Below, piece after piece: positions 7,290-16,967 of a stretch of 64,000 nucleotides of DNA; position 1 is the first letter of the stretch, and each line of letters begins with the position of its first letter. Under the pieces are notes generated by a model. The model ran no database searches. It was given only the letters and a program-made list of their open reading frames with translations, and had not been told where the DNA came from. The stretch comes from CAXMST01 sp038206985 (GTDB lineage: Bacteria; Actinomycetota; Thermoleophilia; Solirubrobacterales; 70-9): assembly GCA_038206985.1 (NCBI GenBank), contig JBBRAH010000009.1, positions 1 to 64,000 on the forward strand. Reading direction: 5' to 3'. A program made the position numbers and the translations under genes.

Positions 7290-9691
7290 CGGGGCGCGCG
7301 CCTGACGTTCGAGCGCACGGAGCGGTAGGCGCCGACCGAATCGGCCTGGGCCCGCAGCTTTCCCCTGGCGTTCTTGCCACGGAGCCCGACCCTGACCCGG
7401 CACTTGCCGCCGGAGGCTATCCCCGAGCCAACGCTCCGCCACTTGCCCCGCTTGCGCTTCTCGATCGTGATCGGCTGGCCCTTGACCCGGGGGCAGGGGC
7501 GCATCGATGCCGCTGCGATGATGCGGTTGCCGGACCGACCCCGCCGGAGCTTCAGCGAGAGCTCGCGCTTGCGCCTCTCTACGACCCGCTCGGGCCCGAA
7601 CTCCTGCCAGGTGCCAGCCAGCTTCGGCTCGTCCGCAGCCGGCTGCCAATCGCAGACTCCTCCGGGGAACACCGCGTTGAGCCGGGCCTGCTTGCCCGGC
7701 GCGGGGTTGCCGTAGTCGTTCATCTCGAGCGGCCGCAGCTCGCACTTCGGCGCGTAGTAGTCGAGCGGCTTGCCCGCCCTGAGGTCGGGCAGGCTGTGGG
7801 GCGGGTAGGTGTTCTCACAGAAGTTGTCGGCACCGATCACGGCGCGACCGTTGGTCCGCTTCCCGGCGCCGGTCCAACAGGCGTCGACGGCGTCCGCGGG
7901 CTTGTTCGCAATCACCTTCCGCGGGAGCGGCCGGCCACTCTTGTCAGCCGTGATCGCATCGAGCCACTCGCCCATCGTGTCGAGCGCGGTATCGCGCGCG
8001 GCCCTGACGTTGACCCCGCCCTTGGCCCGGAACATCACCTGGTTGGCGTAGGTCCCGTTGGCACGCAGCAGGCGGGCGCGGGTGGTGTAGGCGTGGATCG
8101 ACTGGTGGATGTTGGTGCTCTCGTCCTGGTAGCTGCGCACGTCGATGATCGGCACGCTCGGCGACCCTCCTGCCCCTGTCCCGACCCGGCCACTGGTGAT
8201 CAACCGCTCCTGCGCGACGGTGTCGCCGACCGAGCGCTCGGCGCGCGGCTCGCCGTCGTTGTCGAAGCCGCCGATCCTCTCGTTGAGATCGAGGAACTCG
8301 TTCAGGGTGATCTCGCCCTCCCCGTAGGCCTCGAGCCCATACTGGACACCGACGTTGTCGAGCGTGCGGCGCGCGTAACCGGTCGCCGGGTCCGTGCCGT
8401 AAACGTTGACGAGGGTGTCCCAGACGCTGCAACGCAGACCGCCGGGATTGGAGACCGGGTCGAAGATCAGCGCCGGCGGGACGACCGTCTCGTCGCAGCC
8501 CTCGGAGGCCCGGACCACGTCGGCGGCCTGCGACATCGCGGTGCAGGAGTCGTTGACGGCGATGCCCGTGATTGATTCGCGCTGCGCCTCTGTGAGCGCA
8601 CTGCCCTCGATCGTGGCGAAGTAGGCGGTCAGCAGGCGGCAATCGGGGAAGTCGACGTGCGCGTTGTCGGGGAAGCTGGCGTTGGGAAGCACGCCGTCGA
8701 GCAGGCCCGGGTAGTTCTGGGCGATCAGCTGGGACTGGACCGAGCCGCCCGAGCCGCCCTCGCCGATCGTCCAGGCGGGTCGCCGGCGCAGCGACTCGAC
8801 CACGTGCTCTTTGAGCATCGCCGCGGCCTCGGCAGAGAGCAGGTCGTTGCAGGCGGTGCCGAACACGTTGAGGCTGCCGCTCAGCACCGAGTAGCCGCGG
8901 GAGAGCTGACCGTCGTCGAGCACCAGCCCCTGGTTGGCCGGGCCCTGCTCGTAGCCGGCATCGCAGCCGCCGCCGAACTTGTAGAGCAGCCGCCGGTTCC
9001 AGCCATCCGCGACCCGGCCGCCCGGCGCCAGGATCGCCCAGCGGTAGATCGAGCGGTCGATCACCCCGGACTCGAGGCGAATGACGTAATCGACTGTTTG
9101 ACCGTCGCGGGTCGTGGTCTGCACCCCGTTGGGAGGCAGCACGGCCGGATCGGCGAGTGGAGCGAAGTTGCCGGTGTTGGTGCGGTAGAGGTACTCGACC
9201 TTCGTGGGCGCGGAGCAGTCGGCGTCTGTGGCCGGGCCGAGGCCGAAGTCCTGCGTTCTGCAAAAGAAGGGAGTCTGCTGGGGCCCGGAGAACACCGGGC
9301 CGTTGATCCTCGTGTCGAAGAGCTCGAGGGACGCCGGCCGCTTCAGGCCCGGCGCCTCGGCCGTGATCAGGTTGGCCCCGCGGCTCAGACCCTCGACCAC
9401 GCCGACGAGGCGACGTCCGCGCGGCTCGAAGGCCCCGGTGACGTTGGCCCCGTCGCGGCGGATGCGGACCTTGCCCGGCTTCGTTCCCTTCGGTACAGCG
9501 ACCGAGATCAGAGCGTCCTCTCCCGTGACGTGCTCGGCCTTGCTCGAGAGCACGCTGAGCTTCAGCTTGCCGCCCTTGGCCTTGGCTGCGGCTTCGGCCG
9601 GAGCCCAGGTACAGACAGCGCCCAGCAGGACAGCGAACAGCCCCGCTATCCGCCTTCCTGCGCTTGCCCTACTGCGTTCGCTCGGTCTCAT
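7280..9691 (-). CDS. Large secreted DUF6351-like protein with alpha/beta-hydrolase features
   Basis: About 803 residues from the ATG at 9691, chosen because a Sec signal peptide follows (basic SERSRASAGRR, then GLFAVLLGAVCTWAPAEAAA) with GAAGAGG just upstream. The mature N-terminus (SSKAEHVTGEDALISVAVP) and the middle (WTIGEGGSGGSVQSQLIAQ, with a nucleophile-elbow-like GxGGSGG) match my memory of the actinobacterial DUF6351 family, which looks like an esterase or tannase-type alpha/beta hydrolase. About 15 Cys suggest extracellular disulfides. The C-terminal 100 residues are a basic beta-rich tail (KLRRGRSGN, VGLRGKNARGKLRA). The substrate is unknown. The preceding minus-strand gene ends about 65 nt upstream, so the gene may have its own promoter. 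Confidence 0.65.
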   Translation of the reverse strand: MRPSERSRASAGRRIAGLFAVLLGAVCTWAPAEAAAKAKGGKLKLSVLSSKAEHVTGEDALISVAVPKGTKPGKVRIRRDGANVTGAFEPRGRRLVGVVEGLSRGANLITAEAPGLKRPASLELFDTRINGPVFSGPQQTPFFCRTQDFGLGPATDADCSAPTKVEYLYRTNTGNFAPLADPAVLPPNGVQTTTRDGQTVDYVIRLESGVIDRSIYRWAILAPGGRVADGWNRRLLYKFGGGCDAGYEQGPANQGLVLDDGQLSRGYSVLSGSLNVFGTACNDLLSAEAAAMLKEHVVESLRRRPAWTIGEGGSGGSVQSQLIAQNYPGLLDGVLPNASFPDNAHVDFPDCRLLTAYFATIEGSALTEAQRESITGIAVNDSCTAMSQAADVVRASEGCDETVVPPALIFDPVSNPGGLRCSVWDTLVNVYGTDPATGYARRTLDNVGVQYGLEAYGEGEITLNEFLDLNERIGGFDNDGEPRAERSVGDTVAQERLITSGRVGTGAGGSPSVPIIDVRSYQDESTNIHQSIHAYTTRARLLRANGTYANQVMFRAKGGVNVRAARDTALDTMGEWLDAITADKSGRPLPRKVIANKPADAVDACWTGAGKRTNGRAVIGADNFCENTYPPHSLPDLRAGKPLDYYAPKCELRPLEMNDYGNPAPGKQARLNAVFPGGVCDWQPAADEPKLAGTWQEFGPERVVERRKRELSLKLRRGRSGNRIIAAASMRPCPRVKGQPITIEKRKRGKWRSVGSGIASGGKCRVRVGLRGKNARGKLRAQADSVGAYRSVRSNVRRAPRRR

Positions 9692-9755
9692 GCCTCTTCG
9701 AACCAGTAAACCGGAGAGCGGACGATCGATGCGCGCCGGCGGCGATCGGCCGGCC

Positions 9756-10121
9756 TTACGGCTCGCCGCGCTCCAGTCGCTCGAGACTCTCGAGCAGCGC
9801 GAGGTCCTCCGGGCCCAGATCGATTGCGGCTTCAATCAGGGCTAGCTGGTCGCGGAGAATCCCGGCGAGGCGCGCCACGTCCGATGGGTCCGGTTGACCG
9901 ACGCGAGAACCGTTGCCCGCCGCGCCGGCGACCTCGGCCCGGGAGTGTGCCTCGATGATCCGGCCGCGCTCGCGCAGGTAGACGAGCCAGCGCCCCGGAT
10001 CGCCGGCGAGCAGCATCGTCTCAATCAGATCCGCCTCCTCGGTGGCGTCCACCGTGCCGGGCTCGGCGACGCGACTGATCAGGGCGGGTACGAGGCTCTC
10101 CACCTCCGGAGGGAGGTGCAT
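9756..10121 (-). CDS. Hypothetical protein, acidic helical
   Basis: 121 residues, MHLPPEVESLVPALISRVAE... to LESLERLERGEP. I see no motif I recognise. It is acidic and predicted helical, with a short Gly/Ala linker near residues 64-72 and no signal or membrane segment. It begins 26 nt after the stop of the Rieske oxygenase gene on the same strand and is probably co-transcribed with it. The start is inferred; a GGAACGAG stretch upstream is a weak ribosome site. Confidence 0.6.
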   Translation of the reverse strand: MHLPPEVESLVPALISRVAEPGTVDATEEADLIETMLLAGDPGRWLVYLRERGRIIEAHSRAEVAGAAGNGSRVGQPDPSDVARLAGILRDQLALIEAAIDLGPEDLALLESLERLERGEP

Positions 10122-10147
10122 CCACTCGTTCCGCTGCGAACGCCGGC

Positions 10148-11401
10148 TCAGTTTGGGCCCTCGCCTGCGTCGGCCTCGAGCTCGGCAATCCTCGGCAGCA
10201 GCTTGCGCAGCTGCCGCTGGTAGCGGACGACCGAGGGCTCCTGCTCGTCGTTGAGCACGCCGCTCGTGTACGACGGGGCCTCGATCCCGCGCTGCACGCG
10301 GCTCGTGATCTCGACGTCCTCGGCCATCACGTCGTGCATCAGCCGGTGGGCCGTCCAGCGGGCGAGGCGGTCGCGGATGCCTGCGTCGGGATCGACCAGG
10401 GACATCGTCTGTGCCCGGGTCTTGCCCAACCCGAGCGGCTCCAGTTGCCAGGTGTCGATGTGGTGCGGGTAGATCTCCATGAAGGTCGTGGGCCACACGT
10501 GAGCGTGGCCCCAGCCGCGCTCGAAGCGATCGGGCAGGCCCGGCATCTTGCGGACCAGTCGCTGGTAGAGGCGCTCGAGCGGCACGCGGGAGCTGCGCTC
10601 GCGCAGGGGGAAGCCGGACCACTCCGACCACTCATCGCCCTCCCCCACCGTCTGCTTGACGTCGTTGAGGCGGACCAGTGAGGGATGGGCCACCGGCACG
10701 TGGTAGTCCTCGAGGTAGTTGTCGGCGAGGATCTTCCAGTTCTCGTCGAAGTCCTCCCAGAAGCGGTGCTCGGTCCTCGTCAGCCCACGCAGGGCGCCCG
10801 CGCGGCCCGTACCGCTGGGGCCCCAGCGGTAGACCTCGAGGCGGTCCAGGTTGAGCGACTCCAGGAACGGGCTCACCGGGCCGAGCACCTCGCCCAGCGG
10901 CATCGGGTCCTGGCAGGCGCTGGCGAAGACCAGGCCGGCAACCTCCTCGACCGGAAATTCGGGCAGAGCCACAGCGTCGCGGTCGAAGTCGTTGAAACCC
11001 CGGGCCGAAGGCGCGGCGGCGAGCGTGCCGTCCAACCGGTAGGTCCAGGCGTGGTAGGGGCAGCGGATCACCTTGCGGGCTGTGCCGGCCCCGCCGACGA
11101 TGGTCGAGCCCCGGTGGCGGCAGACGTTGGAGAGCGCCCGCAGCTTGCCGTCGGAGCCGCGCATCACGACCACCGGCTCGCGGCCGATGTTGGTCGCGAC
11201 GTACTGGCCGGGCTCGGCGAGCTCGGAGACGTGGCCGACCAGGGCCCAGCCGCGCTCGAAGACCTCTCGCATCTCGTCCTCATACAGCTGCGGGTCGGTG
11301 TAGGCGGAGGCCGGAAGCGAGCGGGTCTCCCCCGTACCCCTGGCCGTGCCCGGCGGACGTGGTGCCGCGGCCTTGCCTGTTTCGCTCCCAGCCATCGACA
11401 C
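10148..11401 (-). CDS. Rieske non-heme iron oxygenase, alpha-subunit type
   Basis: 417 residues. The Rieske [2Fe-2S] ligands are visible as CRH (C94, H96) and CPYH (C114, H117). The catalytic iron motif NWKILADNYLEDYHVPVAHP near residues 205-224 supplies the bridging region and two His. The enzyme would use electrons from a reductase or ferredoxin to hydroxylate, demethylate or otherwise oxidise a small molecule. The substrate is not predictable. No beta subunit, ferredoxin or reductase gene is adjacent; the ferredoxin-reductase-like gene at 30.9 kb is a conceivable partner only by analogy. A 121-residue protein gene follows immediately, and an AcuC-like gene lies 78 nt upstream on the same strand. 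Confidence 0.9.
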   Translation of the reverse strand: MSMAGSETGKAAAPRPPGTARGTGETRSLPASAYTDPQLYEDEMREVFERGWALVGHVSELAEPGQYVATNIGREPVVVMRGSDGKLRALSNVCRHRGSTIVGGAGTARKVIRCPYHAWTYRLDGTLAAAPSARGFNDFDRDAVALPEFPVEEVAGLVFASACQDPMPLGEVLGPVSPFLESLNLDRLEVYRWGPSGTGRAGALRGLTRTEHRFWEDFDENWKILADNYLEDYHVPVAHPSLVRLNDVKQTVGEGDEWSEWSGFPLRERSSRVPLERLYQRLVRKMPGLPDRFERGWGHAHVWPTTFMEIYPHHIDTWQLEPLGLGKTRAQTMSLVDPDAGIRDRLARWTAHRLMHDVMAEDVEITSRVQRGIEAPSYTSGVLNDEQEPSVVRYQRQLRKLLPRIAELEADAGEGPN

Positions 11402-11479
11402 CAGGGTAAGGCTTCGTGGAGGCGCAACCCCGTTGGCGACGCCTACGCTTCCGGCAGTTCGGCGTCTGCAAACGCGGCC

Positions 11480-12586
11480 TCAAGGATCAGGACTGAGCGC
11501 GTCCTCCAGCTTCTCGATGGCGTCGCGCTCGAACTCGCGCAGGCTGCGCGGAATGTCGAGCTCCAGCGGGTCCCGGCGCAGCGCGGGCTGCAATCCCGCA
11601 AGCGCCTCGGCGATGGCCAGGTTGCAGAACGGGATCTGCTGGAGGCTGTAGCCGCCCTCGAGGGCGACCACGAGCCGGCCTCCACAGAGGCTGTCCGCCA
11701 GCGCCAGGCCCCGCTCCGTGAGTGCCCGGAAGCCGTCCGCGGTCATGCTCATCCGGCCGAGCGGGTCCGAGCCTGCCGGGTCCTGGCCGGCCGAGATCAA
11801 GATCAGCTCGGGGGCGAAGGCAGTGAGCGCCGGCTCGACGATCCGCTCGAACGCGTACTCGTAGCCGGCGTCGCCGCTTCCCGCGGGCAGCGGAATATTG
11901 ATCGTGGCGCCACGGCCCGCGCCCGCGCCGCGGTCGGTCGCCACACCACGGCCCGTTGGATAGAGATCGTCCTGGTGCAGGGAGACGAAGAGGACCGAGG
12001 GATCGTCGTAGAAGACCGACTCGGTGCCGTTGCCGTGGTGGACATCCCAGTCAACGATCGCGATCCGCTCCAGGCCGCGGCTGCGGGCGTGGCGGGCGGC
12101 GATCGCGACGTTGTTGAAGAGGCAGTAGCCCATCGCACGGTCGCAGCTCGCGTGGTGGCCGGGTGGCCGTACGAGAGCGATCCCGTTGCGGGCGTCGCCG
12201 TCGAGCACCGCGTCGGTGACGGCGAGGGTGTTGCCGGCCGCGAGCAGCGCCGGCCCCCAGGAGTCGGTGCCGACCCGGGCACCCTCCCCCACCTCGGCCG
12301 GCTCGCCACGACTGCAGGCGGCCGCGATCGCATCGATCATCGGCGGCTGATGGACCAACTCCAGCTCCGCGCGGGTGGCGAGACGCGACTCCAGGCGTTG
12401 CAGCTGTGCAAGCACCCCCGATTGCTCGAGTACCGAGATCGTCATCGCCAGACGCTCAGGCCGCTCGACGTGTGCGATGTCCAGCCAGCCCGCCGCCCGC
12501 TCGTCGATCAGCAGCGAGCCGTTGTCGTGCGCCAGACAACGCTCGTCGTAGGTGTAGACGGTCGGGCCGATTGGTCTCTGAGCCAT
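11480..12586 (-). CDS. AcuC/histone-deacetylase-family amidohydrolase
   Basis: 368 residues. It has the zinc-dependent deacetylase core: HVERPERL near residue 40, RPPGHHA near 145, and IVDWDVHHGNGT near 180 with the Asp-x-His zinc ligands, then SLHQD. Members remove acetyl groups from lysines (for example of acetyl-CoA synthetase) or from polyamines. The subfamily cannot be decided here. It is the first gene of a possible minus-strand unit with the Rieske oxygenase and diverges from the MMPL exporter, sharing an intergenic region with an 11-bp tandem repeat. Confidence 0.88.
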   Translation of the reverse strand: MAQRPIGPTVYTYDERCLAHDNGSLLIDERAAGWLDIAHVERPERLAMTISVLEQSGVLAQLQRLESRLATRAELELVHQPPMIDAIAAACSRGEPAEVGEGARVGTDSWGPALLAAGNTLAVTDAVLDGDARNGIALVRPPGHHASCDRAMGYCLFNNVAIAARHARSRGLERIAIVDWDVHHGNGTESVFYDDPSVLFVSLHQDDLYPTGRGVATDRGAGAGRGATINIPLPAGSGDAGYEYAFERIVEPALTAFAPELILISAGQDPAGSDPLGRMSMTADGFRALTERGLALADSLCGGRLVVALEGGYSLQQIPFCNLAIAEALAGLQPALRRDPLELDIPRSLREFERDAIEKLEDALSPDP

Positions 12587-12611
12587 AGCGCGGATCCTCT
12601 CATCCCAGGGA

Positions 12612-12633
12612 GAACCCTGAGGGAACCCTGAGC
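12612..12633. promoter_or_regulatory. Two 11-bp tandem repeats, probable response-regulator site
   Basis: GAACCCTGAGG at 12612-12622 is followed directly by GAACCCTGAGC at 12623-12633 (10 of 11 identical). Tandem sites with 11-bp spacing are typical of OmpR/PhoB-type winged-helix dimers. The repeat lies 26 nt from the deacetylase start and 121 nt from the MMPL start, so either gene could be the target. Confidence 0.45.
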
Positions 12634-12753
12634 CGGTGGGGGTCTCCCCGGGGCCTGGATCGGGGGTTTGTTGGGGGAGCTTCCCAGCTGTATTCGAAGC
12701 GATTCAGAGGGACGCTTGTGCTGTCAAGTCCCCCCTTTACCCAAGGAGTCCCT

Positions 12754-14946
12754 GTGAATACCGAAAACAACCTCGCCGCACGCGTTGGCCGCTGGAGTGC
12801 CCGGCACCGCAAGACGGCAATCGTGGGCTGGCTGGCGTTCGTCGTCGCCGCCTTCATGATCGGCGGCAGCGTCGGCACCAACACGCTCGACTACGCCGAG
12901 TCTGGCGTCGGCGATTCTGGCCACGCGGAGAAGACGATCTACAACGCGTTCCCGCGGAGCTCCGACGAAGGCGTGCTGGTCCAGGGCGCCCGCGATTCGG
13001 CGCGCAGCCCGCAAGTCAGGGCAGCCGTCGACGACGTGATGCAGCGCTTGAAGCAGGCCGAAGGCGTGCAGCACCTGGAGAGTCCCTATTCGAACTCCGG
13101 AGCCGGCATCTCTCCAGACGGCAAGTCCGCGCTCGTCCAGTACGAGGTCCTCGGCGACGAGGCCGAGGCCGCAGATCTGATCGACGCGCCGATCGCTGCG
13201 ATCGAAGAGGCCGATGCAGCCAGCCCCCAGGTGAGAGTGGAGCCGTTCGGAGAGGCGAGCACCGAGACCGGGCTGATGGATGTGCTCAACGAAGATCTAC
13301 ACAAGGCCGAGTTCATCTCGCTGCCGGTGACCCTGCTGATCCTGCTGGTGGCCTTCGGCGGCCTGACCGTCGCCGGCGTGCCGCTTCTGCTGGCTCTCTC
13401 GGCCGTGATCGCCACCGTCGGAGTGATCGGGCCGCTGAGCCAGATCTCTCCCGTCTCGGATTCGATCAACTCAGTGATCCTGCTTATCGGCCTCGCCGTT
13501 GGCGTCGACTACGCGTTGTTCTACGTCCGCAGGGTGCGCGAGGAGCGTGCCGCAGGACGGGCACACCTCGCCGCCATCGATGCGGCGGCCGCAACCTCGG
13601 GCCGGGCCATCCTGGTCTCCGGCTTCACGGTCGGGATGTCGATGGCCGGCATGTACCTGGCGGGGGCGGCCGACTTCGCGTCGCTCGCGACCGGAACAAT
13701 CGTCGTGGTCCTGCTGGCCATGGTCGGCTCGCTGACCGTGCTCCCGGCAGTGCTCTCGAAAATGGAGAAGCGCATCGACGGAGGCCGCGGCCGGATTGCG
13801 GGGCGAATCAAGGCCCGGGTCGGCAGGCTCGACGCCTGGGGCCGCGTCACCGACGCCGTGTTGCGCCGGCCGGCCCTCTCGGCCGTCGCGGCCACGGCGG
13901 TGCTGCTCGCCCTGGCGTTCCCCGCCCTCGGAATGAAGACGGCGGACGCGGGACCGGAATCACTGCCCCAGGATCTGCCCGTCGTCCAGACGTACAACCG
14001 GGTCCAGGAGGCGTTCCCAAGCGAGACCTCGGCAGCGACCGTGGTGCTCGAAGCAGACGACGTGTCGAGTTCGCAGGTCCAGTATGCAATCAAGCGGTTC
14101 GAGCAGCAGATTACGGCCCAGAAGCGGACGTTCCCGGGCCCGCTCGAGACCGAGGTCAGCCCAGACGGGACGGTTGAGTTGCTGATGGTGCCGACCGCCG
14201 GCGACGGGTTCGACGATGAGTCGGAGCACGCGCTCGACGCCCTCCGGGACCAGATCGTGCCCTCGACCCTGGATGAGATCGGCGGAGCAACGGCCACCGT
14301 CACCGGATCCGCGGCTGAGACGCGTGATTACAACGACAGCATGGTCGACCATCTGCCACTGGTGTTCGGTTTCGTGCTCTCAGCCGCGTTCGCGCTGCTG
14401 CTGTTCACGTTCCGCTCGGTCGTGATTCCGCTGAAGGCGATCGTGCTGAACCTGCTCTCGGTGGCCGCGTCCTACGGGGTGCTGGTGGCCGTCTTCCAGA
14501 ACGAGTGGGCCGAGGGCCTGCTCGGGTTCAACTCGACCGGGGCGGTGGTGTCCTGGTTGCCGCTGTTTCTGTTCGTGATCCTCTTCGGTCTCTCGATGGA
14601 CTACCACGTATTCATCCTGAGCCGGATCCGGGAGGCTTACGACGGTGGGATGAGCACCACCGAGGCGGTCTCGCACGGGATCAGGACGACAGCCGGCGTG
14701 GTGACGAGCGCAGCCGTGGTGATGGTCGCGGTCTTCTCCATCTTCGCCACGCTCTCGCTGCTCGACTTCAAGCAGATGGGAATCGGCCTCGCGGTCGCCG
14801 TTCTGCTCGACGCGACGTTGATCCGGGGCGTCCTGCTCCCCTCGACGATGGTCCTGCTCGGCGAGCGCAACTGGTGGCTGCCCCGCTCACTGGGTTGGCT
14901 GCCGAAGCTGAGCCCCGAGGCAGAGGCTGTGCCTTCCGAAGGCTGA
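12754..14946 (+). CDS. MMPL/RND-family membrane transporter
   Basis: About 730 residues from the GTG at 12754, selected because AAGGAG lies 5 nt upstream. There are two repeats, each with one N-terminal membrane helix, a large extracellular loop and five further helices: first GWLAFVVAAFMIGG, later LIGLAVGVDYALFYVRRVRE; second LPLVFGFVLSAAFALLLF, later VILFGLSMDYHVFILSRIRE. The VDYALF and MDYHVF segments are the conserved proton-relay region of helix 4 in each half. Such proteins export lipids or hydrophobic drugs with the proton gradient. A lone MMPL gene with no lipid-synthesis neighbour gives no substrate hint. Confidence 0.92.
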   Translation: MNTENNLAARVGRWSARHRKTAIVGWLAFVVAAFMIGGSVGTNTLDYAESGVGDSGHAEKTIYNAFPRSSDEGVLVQGARDSARSPQVRAAVDDVMQRLKQAEGVQHLESPYSNSGAGISPDGKSALVQYEVLGDEAEAADLIDAPIAAIEEADAASPQVRVEPFGEASTETGLMDVLNEDLHKAEFISLPVTLLILLVAFGGLTVAGVPLLLALSAVIATVGVIGPLSQISPVSDSINSVILLIGLAVGVDYALFYVRRVREERAAGRAHLAAIDAAAATSGRAILVSGFTVGMSMAGMYLAGAADFASLATGTIVVVLLAMVGSLTVLPAVLSKMEKRIDGGRGRIAGRIKARVGRLDAWGRVTDAVLRRPALSAVAATAVLLALAFPALGMKTADAGPESLPQDLPVVQTYNRVQEAFPSETSAATVVLEADDVSSSQVQYAIKRFEQQITAQKRTFPGPLETEVSPDGTVELLMVPTAGDGFDDESEHALDALRDQIVPSTLDEIGGATATVTGSAAETRDYNDSMVDHLPLVFGFVLSAAFALLLFTFRSVVIPLKAIVLNLLSVAASYGVLVAVFQNEWAEGLLGFNSTGAVVSWLPLFLFVILFGLSMDYHVFILSRIREAYDGGMSTTEAVSHGIRTTAGVVTSAAVVMVAVFSIFATLSLLDFKQMGIGLAVAVLLDATLIRGVLLPSTMVLLGERNWWLPRSLGWLPKLSPEAEAVPSEG

Positions 14947-14974
14947 GACGGCGGGCAAGCCAAGACAAACGGCC

Positions 14975-15002
14975 CCGGCGCCCGCCCTTCGGCGGGCGCC
15001 GG
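14975..15002. terminator. Bidirectional hairpin terminator
   Basis: A perfect 12-bp stem (CCGGCGCCCGCC with its complement at 14991-15002) and a CTTC loop lie between the convergent MMPL and ABC-permease genes, 28 nt after the MMPL stop and 9 nt from the permease stop. It can terminate transcription from both sides. Confidence 0.7.
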
Positions 15003-15011
15003 CCGTTGCGC

Positions 15012-15775
15012 TCAGTCGCGCAGCTTGTAGCCGCGCGAGAAGAGCCGCAGGTTGAAGAGGAAGAGCGCCGCGGTGGCGAGTGTGAGCGCAATCAGGGAGA
15101 GCGCCACGCTGGCCTCGGCGTAGCCGAGAAAGCCGTAGCGGACCAGAGCGATCATGTAGTAGACGGGATTGAAGTGGGTGATCGTCTGGAAGGGCTCCGG
15201 CAGCAGGGACGCGGAGTAGAAGACGCCGCCGAGGAAGATCAGCGGCTGCAGGACGAACGTCTGGGCGATCGCGACGTCGTCGAACTGTTCGGCGCGAACG
15301 CCGATCAGCACACCGAGCTGGGCGAAGAAGAAGCCGACGAGGAACAGCGAGGGGATCAGGATCAGGATGTGGTCCACGGGCAGGTCCACCAGCAGCGACG
15401 CGGCGCAGAAGGTGAGGATCGCAACGATCATGCCGCGGGCGAAGCCGCCGAAGGAGAAGGCCAACAGCAGCTCCAGCGGCGAGGCCGGCGAGGAAAGCTG
15501 ATCCTGGATCGCGCCCTGGAACTTCTGCTGGAGGATCGAGGAGGCGTTGTTGGAGAATGAGTTGATCGCGAAGGCCATCATGATCAGCCCGGGGATCACG
15601 AAGACGACGTAGTCGATCCCCTCGAGCTGGTCGATTCGGGAGCCGAGCGCGGCACCGAAGACCGAGATGTAGAGGAAGGTCTCGAGCAGCGGCGCGCCGA
15701 TCGTCTGCTTTTTGATCTTCATGAAGCGGTTGACCTCGCGCCGCAGGAGCGAGAAGAAGCGGATCTGCGCCGTAC

Positions 15776-15779
<4 letters not shown>
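15012..15779 (-). CDS. ABC-2 type exporter permease
   Basis: 255 residues with about six membrane helices, including GIDYVVFVIPGLIMMAF and LIPSLFLVGFFFAQLG, and the ABC-2 signature region around FVLQPLIFLGGVFYSASLLP. This is the DrrB/NodJ-like architecture that pairs with a separate ATPase. The ATG overlaps the stop of the ATPase gene by 4 nt, so the two are coupled and form one exporter. The substrate is unknown. Confidence 0.9.
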
Positions 15780-16660
<881 letters not shown>

Positions 16661-16668
16661 CCCGGGCG

Positions 16669-16699
16669 AAGCTACAGCTTCAAGTGCGCTTGAAGTCAA
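16669..16699 (-). promoter_or_regulatory. MerR-type promoter/operator of the ABC exporter
   Basis: On the minus strand a -35 TTGACT (16694-16699) and -10 TAGCTT (16669-16674) are separated by 19 bp, the elongated spacer of MerR-family promoters. The spacer carries the dyad CTTCAAG-CGCA-CTTGAAG (16678-16695). The predicted start point is within 1-3 nt of the ATG at 16660. No MerR-family gene is present in the window, so the regulator is elsewhere. Activators of this family distort the DNA to bring the two hexamers into phase when they sense a metal, oxidant or drug. Confidence 0.7.
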
Positions 16700-16744
16700 G
16701 GCCGGCTCAACCATGCCCGACGCGGGCGGCTATCCTGCCCCGCC

Positions 16745-16954
16745 GTGAGCGAGTCAACAGAAGTCAGAGATGCCGTCCTGCAGAGCCTGCGCGAGCAGCC
16801 GATGCTGAACACCCCGACGCTGATCGCCGGCGGCAAGCACATCCCCGCCGGAACCGAGCAGGCCGCCATCGAGAGCGTGCTCGGCGAACTGGTCGCCGAG
16901 GGCCTCGTCAAGCACCGCCCGACCGGCTGGAAGCTGGCGCCCGGCGCCGCCTAG
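16745..16954 (+). CDS. Small hypothetical protein, winged-helix-like
   Basis: 69 residues from a GTG at 16745. The pattern (helices at VRDAVLQSLREQPML and QAAIESVLGELVAEGLV, then KHRPTGWKL) resembles a small winged-helix or repressor-like fold, but I recognise no family. A TATCCT hexamer ends 8 nt before the GTG, suggesting a leaderless mRNA. It lies 13 nt upstream of the ATP-grasp gene on the same strand. Confidence 0.6.
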   Translation: MSESTEVRDAVLQSLREQPMLNTPTLIAGGKHIPAGTEQAAIESVLGELVAEGLVKHRPTGWKLAPGAA

Positions 16955-16967
16955 GACTCAGCGCTCG

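Noticed and set aside
16714..16714. ATG at 16714 as the start of the ABC ATPase
   Set aside because: It would place the whole MerR-type promoter inside the coding sequence; the extra residues have no family support.
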